DNA of 36,384 nt from an uncultured bacterium. GTDB taxonomy: Bacteria; Chlamydiota; Chlamydiia; Chlamydiales; VFKH01. Positions 7,692 to 14,278 of the stretch are shown here, piece after piece. The stretch's first letter is position 1. Every line of letters begins with the position of its first letter. Under the pieces are notes generated by a model. It saw only the letters and a program-made list of their open reading frames with translations. It searched no databases and was not told where the DNA came from. The stretch spans positions 1-36,384 of the forward strand of contig CAIMEJ010000068.1 of assembly GCA_903839985.1 (NCBI GenBank). Reading direction: 5' to 3'. Made by a program: the position numbers and the translations under genes.

Positions 7692-7975
7692 TAACAAAAA
7701 TATGCCTATAGGACATAATTTATTGCCAGCAATCCTAATTGTTGGTACCAAAGTAAGATAGCCCCAAGAGGTGAATGGACCAAGCATTAAGGAGGTGGAG
7801 CTTTAATTTTAAGCGCTTGCTCGTCACGAAAGCAGGGGGCCTTTTTGAAAAATCAAGAGTAATCTTGGTTATTTGTAGTAAACGAAACTTTCTTTAAGTG
7901 AAGATTGATAAAGGGCGACACCCTTTATATTAAAGAAAGCGAAAATATCAATCTATTGTTTAGGGGGAAATATCC
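7692..7975. promoter_or_regulatory. Divergent intergenic region between parB and a small gene
   Basis: This 284-base interval must contain the parB promoter (minus strand) and the promoter of the small gene at 7976 (plus strand). Readable elements are AAGCGCTT, a palindrome at 7811-7818, and a TTGAAA at 7845-7850 with only a weak -10 seventeen bases later. The nested inverted repeats at 7888-7953 are listed separately. AAGGAGGTGG at 7789-7798 looks like a perfect Shine-Dalgarno on the plus strand, but no start codon follows at the right distance. Confidence 0.4.
7888..7953 (+). promoter_or_regulatory. Nested and mutually exclusive inverted repeats in a small-gene leader
   Basis: Three perfect inverted repeats overlap in 66 bases. 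Outer: CTTTCTTTAA (7888-7897) with TTAAAGAAAG (7930-7939), 10 bp. Inner: ATAAAGGG (7908-7915) with CCCTTTAT (7921-7928), 8 bp around the loop CGACA. Third: GATTGATA (7903-7910) with TATCAATC (7946-7953), 8 bp; it shares bases 7908-7910 with the inner stem and encloses the right arm of the outer stem, so it competes with both. The cluster ends 8 bases before the AGGGGG ribosome binding site of the 46-residue gene. A switchable leader RNA, a protein-binding operator or a small RNA are all possible. Confidence 0.55.
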
Positions 7976-8116
7976 GTGAGTCCCTCATATTTACTCACAG
8001 CGGAAATTGAAGAAAGCTTAATGGCTTTTAACGATATCCTGTCGCATGAAGGCCTTAATGCCTCATTAGACGAAGAAGACTTCTGTTTTTCAGGAGATCT
8101 TAAAGTATCTTTTTAG
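7976..8116 (+). CDS. Small 46-residue protein, hypothetical
   Basis: This is a GTG-started frame of 46 codons. AGGGGG at 7962-7967 lies eight bases upstream, a near ideal ribosome binding site. It runs to TAG at 8114-8116 and is followed eight bases later by a strong terminator, so the layout is that of a stand-alone gene. The product opens MSPSYLLTAEIEESLMAFND and ends with GDLKVSF. It is acidic (about eleven Asp/Glu against two Lys), has one Cys, and no signal peptide or membrane helix. The first half looks like an amphipathic helix. I do not recognise the family and function is unknown. A second in-frame ATG at codon 16 lacks a ribosome binding site. Confidence 0.65.
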   Translation: MSPSYLLTAEIEESLMAFNDILSHEGLNASLDEEDFCFSGDLKVSF

Positions 8117-8123
8117 CATACTT

Positions 8124-8155
8124 AGGGACTTAAAGTAATTTAGGTCCCTTTTTTT
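8124..8155 (+). terminator. Intrinsic terminator of the 46-residue gene
   Basis: AGGGACTTAAA (8124-8134) pairs with TTTAGGTCCCT (8139-8149) over 11 bp with a single G-T wobble and a four-base loop GTAA. A run of seven T follows (8149-8155). This is a textbook rho-independent terminator. The ATG of the next gene is the very next base (8156), so the terminator also occupies the place of that gene's ribosome binding site. Confidence 0.88.
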
Positions 8156-8875
8156 ATGTCTATATACGCAATTGCAGATTTACATCTTTCATTTGGTGTT
8201 GCCAATAAAAAAATGGATGTTTTTGGCCCTTTATGGTCTGATCATCCAGCCCGCGTAGAAGAGGCTTGGCGTTTGCTTGTTAAACCAGATGATATAGTTC
8301 TTCTGGCGGGAGATATTTCATGGGCAATGACTTTAGAAGAGGTGATGCCGGATCTTACGTGGATTGATCAATTACCGGGTCTTAAAGTCATGATTCGCGG
8401 TAATCATGACTATTGGTGGCCTTCGGTAAAAAAGTTAGAAACAATACTGCCAGCTTCGATAAAAGCCGTTCATCATAATAGTTTTAGCATAAATGACATA
8501 AGTATTTGCGGCACACGTTTTTGGGATAGCCCTGCTTATGGGTTTGCAAGTCTTTATAATAATAAAAGAGCGCCTTATCCCGAAGAAGACCTTAAAATAT
8601 ATCGGCGTGAATTAGGCCGTTTAGAAGCGAGTCTTAAATTATTAAATCCACTAGCCACCCATAAGATAGCCATGACGCATTATCCACCCATTGGCCTTGA
8701 TTTGGCTTCATCAGAAGCTGGTGAGCTCTTTGAGCGCTATGGTGTATCTCAGGTGGTTTTTGGGCACCTCCATTTTTCCCGAGAAGAAAAGCTCTATTTT
8801 GGCCATGCTCGGGGCGTGGAGTATCACCTGACAGCCTGTGATTTTTTAGGGTTTAAGCCTCTAAAAATACTCTAA
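8156..8875 (+). CDS. Calcineurin-like metallophosphoesterase
   Basis: This 239-residue predicted phosphohydrolase belongs to the calcineurin-like superfamily (COG1768-type). The dinuclear metal-site motifs appear in order: D8-L-H10 in IADLHLSF, AGDISWA near 50-56, GNHDYWW near 82-88, MTHYPPIG near 174-181 and FGHLH near 201-205. It is probably cytosolic; there is no signal peptide. The substrate is unknown. The start is fixed by the conserved first strand and by an in-frame TAG at 8141, so no earlier start exists, yet no free ribosome binding site precedes it; the preceding terminator stem touches the T run before the ATG. The 3' end overlaps the convergent downstream gene by 23 bases. Confidence 0.9.
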   Translation: MSIYAIADLHLSFGVANKKMDVFGPLWSDHPARVEEAWRLLVKPDDIVLLAGDISWAMTLEEVMPDLTWIDQLPGLKVMIRGNHDYWWPSVKKLETILPASIKAVHHNSFSINDISICGTRFWDSPAYGFASLYNNKRAPYPEEDLKIYRRELGRLEASLKLLNPLATHKIAMTHYPPIGLDLASSEAGELFERYGVSQVVFGHLHFSREEKLYFGHARGVEYHLTACDFLGFKPLKIL

Positions 8876-9809
8876 CCTTTTTCTGATCTTCTGCAGAGAG
8901 TGCGCGATCTAGAGGGATATTTTTACGAGCTTCTAGGTAGAGAAGGACAGCTTCTTCCTTATGGTCTTTGTCAAGAGAGCTCCAAAAAAGCGCCAAAGAA
9001 GAGAGGAGTTCTTGTAGCTGGTCTTCTGTTTCTAAAAGAGGCAGCGCCGCTTCTGCTATTTCTAGAAATGTTTCTTTATCCCCTTTAGCTGCAAGGATTC
9101 CTAGGATTTCAAGATAGAATTCAGGATCCTGTAGTTCTCCTGCTAAAAAGCAGATATCTTTAAGAAGCTCTTCGGCTTCTTCAGGGTCTTTTTGAAAGAG
9201 GATGCGTAGCTGAAGAAGGCTAAACCACTCAGCATCTTTGATAAAAGGCTCAAAAGCCTCTAATAAATCAGAGGCCAAAGCTATTTGATTCTCATCTAAG
9301 GATTCTTGTATGTACTCATAAAGGAATCCCTCCACATCATAGGCGGTATTCGTTTCGAGTAGGTCTTGACAATCTTGCTTGGCAAGGTCTTTGTCTAGAC
9401 AGGATTGTAAAGCTATGAGAACTGCATGAAGGGCTTTTAATAGACGCTCATCACGAATTCCTGCATTATAACAGTGAATTTGCTCATCGAGCTCATCTGC
9501 AATAAGAGAAAAGCTTGGTTTAAGAGGAAGCAGGCGCCTCCAGATTTCAAATACAGGTAAGAAAATCTGATCCTGCTTTTTAGGATCCTCTATAAGATCG
9601 TCGGCAAAATCTTCAGGGCTATCTACTTCTTCTGCAAAGAGACAAAAAGAGTCTTTATCCAGATTACATCCCAGTTTTCCCAGTCTAGCAAAAAGCTGCT
9701 CTAGAGATAATAGGCGTAGGTCCTCTTGCTGCCACTCTTCTGCGTCTAGCGGGTGGTGGTACTTGAGTGCGTTATATAAAGCTTTGCGTGCCAGTTGCAT
9801 TTTTGCCAT
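8853..9809 (-). CDS. Acidic alpha-helical repeat protein, hypothetical
   Basis: This 318-residue protein is very rich in Leu, Glu and Asp and appears all helical. It lacks a signal peptide or membrane span. Successive helix pairs of about 35 residues (for example IALASDLLEAFEPFIKDAEW, and EFYLEILGILAAKGDKETFL followed by EIAEAALPLLETEDQLQELL) look like a degenerate TPR or alpha-solenoid, a scaffold for protein contacts. The start is ATG at 9807-9809, opening MAKMQLARKALYNALKYHHP. Its 3' end overlaps the metallophosphoesterase gene on the other strand by 23 bases. It diverges from gmhA across about 48 bases. I do not recognise a named family; it may be chlamydia-specific. Confidence 0.75.
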   Translation of the reverse strand: MAKMQLARKALYNALKYHHPLDAEEWQQEDLRLLSLEQLFARLGKLGCNLDKDSFCLFAEEVDSPEDFADDLIEDPKKQDQIFLPVFEIWRRLLPLKPSFSLIADELDEQIHCYNAGIRDERLLKALHAVLIALQSCLDKDLAKQDCQDLLETNTAYDVEGFLYEYIQESLDENQIALASDLLEAFEPFIKDAEWFSLLQLRILFQKDPEEAEELLKDICFLAGELQDPEFYLEILGILAAKGDKETFLEIAEAALPLLETEDQLQELLSSLALFWSSLDKDHKEEAVLLYLEARKNIPLDRALSAEDQKKVRVFLEA

Positions 9810-9857
9810 CTTTTACTGTAATGTTAATCCCTAGAGTTTAATCAATTGGGGCTTTTT

Positions 9858-10445
9858 ATGCAGAAGATAATCGAAATGTCCGTAGATCAAGCAGTAGAAG
9901 CTGCCCTGTTTTTAAAAAAACCCGAGATTTGTGAAAAAATCGGTGAGATAGCAGAAGCTTTGGTCCATACCTACCGCCTAGGTGGCAAGGTGTTAATTGC
10001 AGGTAATGGGGGGAGCTTGGCAGATGCCTGCCATTTTGCAGAAGAGCTCGTGGGCTTTTACCGTGGTCACAGACCTCCCCTTCCAGCTATGGCTCTCTCC
10101 GAACCCTGTTATCTAACGTGTGTAGCCAATGATGAGGGGTATGATGTTATATTCGCCAGAGCTCTGGATGCTTTTGGCACAAAAGAAGATACCTTTATAG
10201 CTCTTTCCACGAGTGGCAATTCTGCTAATATAGTCCAGGCTCTTCAGATGGCGAAAAAAAAGGGCCTTAAAACAGTTGCCTTACTTGGCAAAAATGGCGG
10301 CAAAGCTAAGGGACTGGCAGATTTAGAAATTACTATTGAGGGCTTTAGCACTTCAGATCGTATCCAGGAGGCGCATATGATTATCCTCCATATACTCGTA
10401 GATCTAGTTGAAAAAGAGTACTTTCAGCAGCCAATTCTAAAATGA
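9858..10445 (+). CDS. gmhA: Phosphoheptose isomerase (GmhA-type SIS protein)
   Basis: This 195-residue cytosolic SIS-domain enzyme, close to the E. coli GmhA length (192), converts sedoheptulose 7-phosphate to heptose 7-phosphate for LPS core heptose. Family marks are AGNGGSLADACHFAEELVG (His and Glu zinc ligands), the sugar-phosphate loop STSGNSANIVQAL and DRIQEAHMIILHIL (Gln and His of the active site). ATG 9858 is chosen over an in-frame TTG at 9846 because GGGG at 9848-9851 gives good spacing and homology starts there. The 3' end overlaps convergent rsmD by 22 bases. No other heptose gene (hldE, gmhB) is in the window. A different SIS substrate is possible but the motif match is strong. 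Confidence 0.88.
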   Translation: MQKIIEMSVDQAVEAALFLKKPEICEKIGEIAEALVHTYRLGGKVLIAGNGGSLADACHFAEELVGFYRGHRPPLPAMALSEPCYLTCVANDEGYDVIFARALDAFGTKEDTFIALSTSGNSANIVQALQMAKKKGLKTVALLGKNGGKAKGLADLEITIEGFSTSDRIQEAHMIILHILVDLVEKEYFQQPILK

Positions 10446-10945
10446 CGTAGACGGCTATCGCCAAATCGCCTTGTAGTAATCAGAGTAAGAGGCTCTTCAA
10501 GCGTCGGTGAGCCATGCCTGTCCTCTACAAAGAGACTGCCGCCTGGCTTAAGATGCGTGGCACATCTAGCAATAAAGTTGTGTGCCGGAAGTGCGTAGGG
10601 AGGATCTAGAAAGATAATATCAAAAAGACCAACTGTTTTTAGAGCTCTTTCGGCATCATAGGGAAGGATAGTCACCTGTCCAGTCATCGCAAGGGCTGTA
10701 TTATTAGCTCGAATAGCAGCCAGTGATCCTTTATCGTTATCTACAAAGGTAACATGACTGGCACCTCTGCTTAAAGCTTCAAATCCCACCGCCCCAGAGC
10801 CTGCGAATAGATCGAGAAAGGTGAGGCCTTCTATGTCTTGACAGATGTTAAAAAGAGCTCCTCTAAGCATCTCTGAAGAGGGTCTAGCCTCGGATTTAGG
10901 CCCTTTAAGAAGGCGCCCTTTGAGGGTTCCAGCGATGATTCTCAT
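10424..10945 (-). CDS. rsmD: 16S rRNA (guanine966-N2)-methyltransferase RsmD
   Basis: This is a 173-residue class I SAM-dependent methyltransferase. The N-terminal MRIIAGTLKGRLLKGP and the RPSSEMLRGALFNI segment are the RsmD signature; LDLFAGSGAVGFEALSRGA is the SAM-binding motif I; IIFLDPPYAL is the N6/N2-methyltransferase catalytic motif. RsmD methylates G966 of 16S rRNA in the 30S subunit. Length fits (E. coli 198, many shorter). The start ATG is a four-base overlap with the stop of the upstream TPR gene, so it is the last gene of a three-gene minus-strand unit (12639-10424). Confidence 0.93.
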   Translation of the reverse strand: MRIIAGTLKGRLLKGPKSEARPSSEMLRGALFNICQDIEGLTFLDLFAGSGAVGFEALSRGASHVTFVDNDKGSLAAIRANNTALAMTGQVTILPYDAERALKTVGLFDIIFLDPPYALPAHNFIARCATHLKPGGSLFVEDRHGSPTLEEPLTLITTRRFGDSRLRHFRIGC

Positions 10946-11880
10946 GCGTAAAAATTAATGAGTTCTTCCGATTTTTGGGGGCTGAGTTTTTTGAGTTCTT
11001 CATAGAGAGAAAGAGCCTTGGAGGCAAAACCCTCTTGAAAATAGAGTACGCCGAGCTTAAAAAGGGTATCGCTATCTTTAGGCTGCAGGGCTAAAATAGC
11101 CTCATATTCTTTGATCTCTTCTCGTCGCATGTTCAGGTCATGATAGGTATAGGCTAGCTGTGTATGAGCCCATACATCATTTGGAGAGTAATCACTTAAG
11201 ATTTTAAACTCCTCGGCGGCTTTTTGGACAAGTGCTGTAAAGCGTTCCTTATGTTTTTTTTCTTCTGCAAAGAATGTAGAAAAAGTAATGTAGGTACTTG
11301 CAAGCGCTGCGTGGGCCTCTAAATGAGTGGGAGCTTTTCTAATAAACTCCAGCCAGAGCTGAGACGTGCGTCCAAGAATGAGCTCTTGTATAAAGAGGAG
11401 ATCCTCACTTGTTAGCTTTTTGTAACCAAAAGCTATAAAAGGGTGAAAAGGTTTCATCCATATATAATTTTCTCCCCATGAAGGGCTAGGATTTTTTTTC
11501 AGAGCATCAGAGAGTGTTAAAAGAGACTTTGTAAGAGCTCCATAATAAGAGAAGGTGTGCTCTTCTTGACCCATTAATCTTTGAATACTTTCCTGAAAGG
11601 CATCGGCAAGGGTTGAAAAATCTTGTCTTTTTTTCGTATAGACCCAGAGTTTTAAAACAAAATAGCAAAAAACAGTGAGGGTGAGAAGTGCAATACTCAC
11701 AGCTACCAAGGCTGACTGGACTAAAAAAGAAAAAAAGAGGGCTATGAGAATAATCTCAAAAGCCATAAGTCCCCAAAAAACAGCATGAAAGAGGGCTATG
11801 CTATGTAATAAGCCTCTAAAAGCTGTTAAAGCAGAGAGCGCTAAAGGGCTCAAATTTTGGTTGATTGTCTCTTTATCCAT
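10942..11880 (-). CDS. Membrane-anchored TPR protein
   Basis: This protein has 312 residues from ATG 11880; an alternative TTG at 11901 would add seven. Two adjacent hydrophobic segments (about 26-50 and 57-82) make an N-terminal membrane hairpin. The rest is soluble and helical, with TPR-like units near the C-terminus: DVWAHTQLAYTYHDLNMRRE, then DSDTLFKLGVLYFQEGFASK and ALSLYEELKKLSPQ. Such proteins are scaffolds for envelope complexes. It overlaps rsmD by four bases and follows another membrane-anchored helical gene after about 30 bases. No ribosome binding site is strong at either start. Function unknown; the family is likely restricted to chlamydiae. Confidence 0.75.
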   Translation of the reverse strand: MDKETINQNLSPLALSALTAFRGLLHSIALFHAVFWGLMAFEIILIALFFSFLVQSALVAVSIALLTLTVFCYFVLKLWVYTKKRQDFSTLADAFQESIQRLMGQEEHTFSYYGALTKSLLTLSDALKKNPSPSWGENYIWMKPFHPFIAFGYKKLTSEDLLFIQELILGRTSQLWLEFIRKAPTHLEAHAALASTYITFSTFFAEEKKHKERFTALVQKAAEEFKILSDYSPNDVWAHTQLAYTYHDLNMRREEIKEYEAILALQPKDSDTLFKLGVLYFQEGFASKALSLYEELKKLSPQKSEELINFYA

Positions 11881-11910
11881 AAGGTTATTACAACTTAGCA
11901 AATTGACTGG

Positions 11911-12639
11911 TTATTCTTCAGCTTTTTCATCATGTGGATTCATAAAAAGAGCAAGTGTTAAGCGATTCTCTGCTTCTTGAACCTGTCCGATGTCATAAAA
12001 ATAGGCAGCATCTGCCACAAGATTTTGGGCCGTTGTGAAGGGATGTGCGTCTATGGGCGCTATATTATATTTTTCCATCAAAGAAGCAAGGGCGAGCATT
12101 AAATCAATATCATCGCTTCTCTGCGCTACATAAAAAGATTCCTTCAAAAGAATTTCTACCTGTTCCGGCATGTGCTCATATAAAAACTGGGTCAAAAGAA
12201 CAGCTTTTGAGCGTGATTTTTTTATTTGCCAAAGCACTTTAGTGCGTTTTTCCACCTGGTTTAGAAAAAAGGCCTTATTTTCAGCTCCTTCATTGTACCA
12301 AAAATTTAAAAGAGCAGGAGAATCTTCATTTAAAAGAGGGCCCTCTAAAGCTTTTTTAAGAGGATCATTTGAGCCCCATGTTTCCTGATAAAAATAGAGA
12401 GCTCTAGAGAGAGTTTTTTCATCTTGCAAGTTTTTTAAACAGAATGAGATGAGATCCTTTTTTGCACATTTTTCATGATCATTTAGAGGCTCTTTGTTCT
12501 CTATAAAAATAGAGGAGTAGATGGGGAGTGGAGCCTTTTTTACGGGTAGAGCGTAAGCTCTAGGCCAAGCAATTAATGCTATGAGGCTTAGGGCTAATAA
12601 GGCCAGTAAAGTCATGAGAAGAAGGATAAAAGTTTTCAC
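11911..12639 (-). CDS. Single-pass membrane-anchored helical protein, hypothetical
   Basis: This protein has 242 residues if it starts at the GTG at 12639, giving MKTFILLLMTLLALLALSLI, a clean N-terminal membrane anchor with AAGAAG upstream. The open frame continues to a TTG at 12666 with no ribosome binding site. After the anchor (about 4-27) the protein is soluble, mostly helical and periplasmic or cytosolic by unknown topology. A TPR-like pair is visible near the C-terminus (AAYFYDIGQVQEAENRLTLA). It precedes the membrane TPR gene by about 30 bases and the two probably work together. Not a recognised family. Confidence 0.72.
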   Translation of the reverse strand: MKTFILLLMTLLALLALSLIALIAWPRAYALPVKKAPLPIYSSIFIENKEPLNDHEKCAKKDLISFCLKNLQDEKTLSRALYFYQETWGSNDPLKKALEGPLLNEDSPALLNFWYNEGAENKAFFLNQVEKRTKVLWQIKKSRSKAVLLTQFLYEHMPEQVEILLKESFYVAQRSDDIDLMLALASLMEKYNIAPIDAHPFTTAQNLVADAAYFYDIGQVQEAENRLTLALFMNPHDEKAEE

Positions 12640-12796
12640 TACGGGTCTTCTTTGAATGCTAGACAATTATGAATTCAAGCGGTTATAAGGAAAGTTTTAA
12701 GATACCTTTGTCTCTGAGAGTGTGCTTGTCTTACTTGAGTTTTGCTCAAAATCTCTTAAGAAAAGGTGTCCTGTAATCTATTGGAGAAAGTTGAGA

Positions 12797-13489
12797 ATGG
12801 CACAAAAAAAGACAATTCTTCTCATTGAAGATGAAGAGGATATAGCCGCTTTGATTAAGTTACAAGCAGAAATTTCTGGCTATCGTCTACAGGTAGAAAC
12901 AGACGGCATTAATGGATTTAAAGCAGTAGAAAGAGAAAAACCTGATTTGGTTATTTTGGATATTATGCTTCCAGGAATGAATGGTCTGGATGTTTGTCGT
13001 AAAATTAAGACGAATGCGGAACTTAAAACGACTCCTGTTATTATTATTTCTGCTAAAAATGAAGAGCTAGATGTGGTCCTTGGGCTTGAGCTTGGTGCAG
13101 ATGATTATGTGGCCAAACCCTTTTCTCCTAAAGTGCTGTTTTCCCGTGTTAAGGCTGTTTTACGACGAGAAAAAGAGACGGAAAAGCAGAGCAAAACAAT
13201 GGCTTTTGGTGATTTCGTTCTTGAAATTGATCGTTATTTATTACGTAAAAAAGATAAGTATATCCCTATTACTCTTTCTGAATTTGGCATTCTTAAACGC
13301 CTTCTTTTCAATCGTGGCCGAGTGCTTACTCGTGGACAGCTGCTAGATGATGTCCAGAATGATGATGCCTTTATCATTGATCGCAATATCGACGTTCATA
13401 TTGCTTCGTTGCGCAAAAAGCTAGGGCCTCATTTCCTCTGGATTGAAACAGTCCGGGGTGTCGGCTACCGCTTTCTAGAAGAAGTCTAA
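12797..13489 (+). CDS. OmpR/PhoB-type response regulator (orphan)
   Basis: This 230-residue two-domain regulator starts at ATG 12797, with GGAGA ten bases upstream; the frame opens earlier at 12722 but those 25 residues are not family-like. The receiver domain (about 5-118) has the acidic pair E11-D12, the phosphoacceptor D55 in LVILDIMLPGMNGLDV, IIISAK (switch Ser) and VAKPFSPK (Lys). The winged-helix DNA-binding domain (about 137-230) has YIPITLSEFGILKRLLFN, then FIIDRNIDVHIASLRKKLG and ETVRGVGYRF. It resembles the position and type of chlamydial ChxR, but unlike ChxR its phosphorylation residues look intact. No histidine kinase is adjacent. It diverges from the upstream membrane gene over about 157 bases. 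Confidence 0.9.
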   Translation: MAQKKTILLIEDEEDIAALIKLQAEISGYRLQVETDGINGFKAVEREKPDLVILDIMLPGMNGLDVCRKIKTNAELKTTPVIIISAKNEELDVVLGLELGADDYVAKPFSPKVLFSRVKAVLRREKETEKQSKTMAFGDFVLEIDRYLLRKKDKYIPITLSEFGILKRLLFNRGRVLTRGQLLDDVQNDDAFIIDRNIDVHIASLRKKLGPHFLWIETVRGVGYRFLEEV

Positions 13490-13497
13490 GGCCGAGC

Positions 13498-14268
13498 CTA
13501 CTTTCTAATTTCCCCATTTACAATGCGGAGAAGCTCTTTATTTTGATGCTTTTTGAGGAGAGGATTAAGGAGTGTTGGATGCGGATAGAGGCCGCTATGT
13601 TGAGCGTATGTTTGCAGTGAGAGGCCGGGAGGAGCAGTCCGGCTCTCTTCTATAGATCCCTTCAGAGCATAGACATCACGGAATATATGTTGATAGCCAG
13701 TAGCCGTTGATGTGCAAAGCTTGATGGGATTATAGGGAGTGAGATTCAGGGGCTCAGCCTTGATGCGTGCGGGATTTGGGCAGTGAGTCTCTTCAGGGCT
13801 TGCATGTTCAAGTATCACGTGTTTAGCATGGCGTGCGAAGGTTTTGACGATGTCATTAAAGGGCTCATCAAAATGATGGATAACGCTAAGAGCTAGGATG
13901 ATATCGAATTGTTCTGCGATAAGAATTTTTTCTAGCTCGGCCAAATTAACACGTGTAGCTAGAAAAGAGATTTGAGGATTTGCATTCATGAGGCAGAGCT
14001 GTAGGAGTCTTTTCGTTGTTGAATTGGAACTTTCTATCATAACAAAGTGGCCAGGAAAACGCTCAGCAAGACGAAAAGAAAAGTAGCCCATATTAGCCCC
14101 GATATCGAGAACTTTAAGAGGTCCCTGAAGGGTGGAAAAGTGACCTGCAATAGCCTCATAACGTTCTTTGCAGCCTCTGCCGCCCACTTGCATGGCAGCG
14201 CCCTTGATCCAAAGATCCTGGTAGATCCTGTCCACATAAATACCATTGCTATATGAACTAAGACCCAT
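13498..14268 (-). CDS. SAM-dependent methyltransferase of unknown substrate
   Basis: This is a 256-residue class I methyltransferase. LKVLDIGANMGYFSFRLAER (about 51-70) is the SAM-binding motif I; FDIILALSVIHHFDEPFNDI (about 121-140) is the motif IV region of small-molecule or protein-type methyltransferases. An N-terminal stretch of about 50 residues and a C-terminal tail of about 80 are unassigned. It lies 10 bases downstream of murI at the tail of the Tol-Pal transcript. Its closeness to a wall gene does not prove a wall role. No signal peptide. An RNA, sugar or lipid substrate is equally possible. Confidence 0.8.
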   Translation of the reverse strand: MGLSSYSNGIYVDRIYQDLWIKGAAMQVGGRGCKERYEAIAGHFSTLQGPLKVLDIGANMGYFSFRLAERFPGHFVMIESSNSTTKRLLQLCLMNANPQISFLATRVNLAELEKILIAEQFDIILALSVIHHFDEPFNDIVKTFARHAKHVILEHASPEETHCPNPARIKAEPLNLTPYNPIKLCTSTATGYQHIFRDVYALKGSIEESRTAPPGLSLQTYAQHSGLYPHPTLLNPLLKKHQNKELLRIVNGEIRK

Positions 14269-14278
14269 AAAAATACCT

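Noticed and set aside
6984-7787. Longer parB starting at ATG 7787
   Set aside because: The extra 32 residues are hydrophobic and unlike ParB; the conserved region starts after ATG 7691. The bases before 7787 on the minus strand also give no ribosome binding site.
7789-7798. AAGGAGGTGG on the plus strand; its complement resembles the end of 16S rRNA (CACCTCCTTA)
   Set aside because: No start codon follows at a usable distance and the neighbouring bases on the minus strand do not match 16S rRNA, so neither a gene start nor an rRNA fragment is supported.
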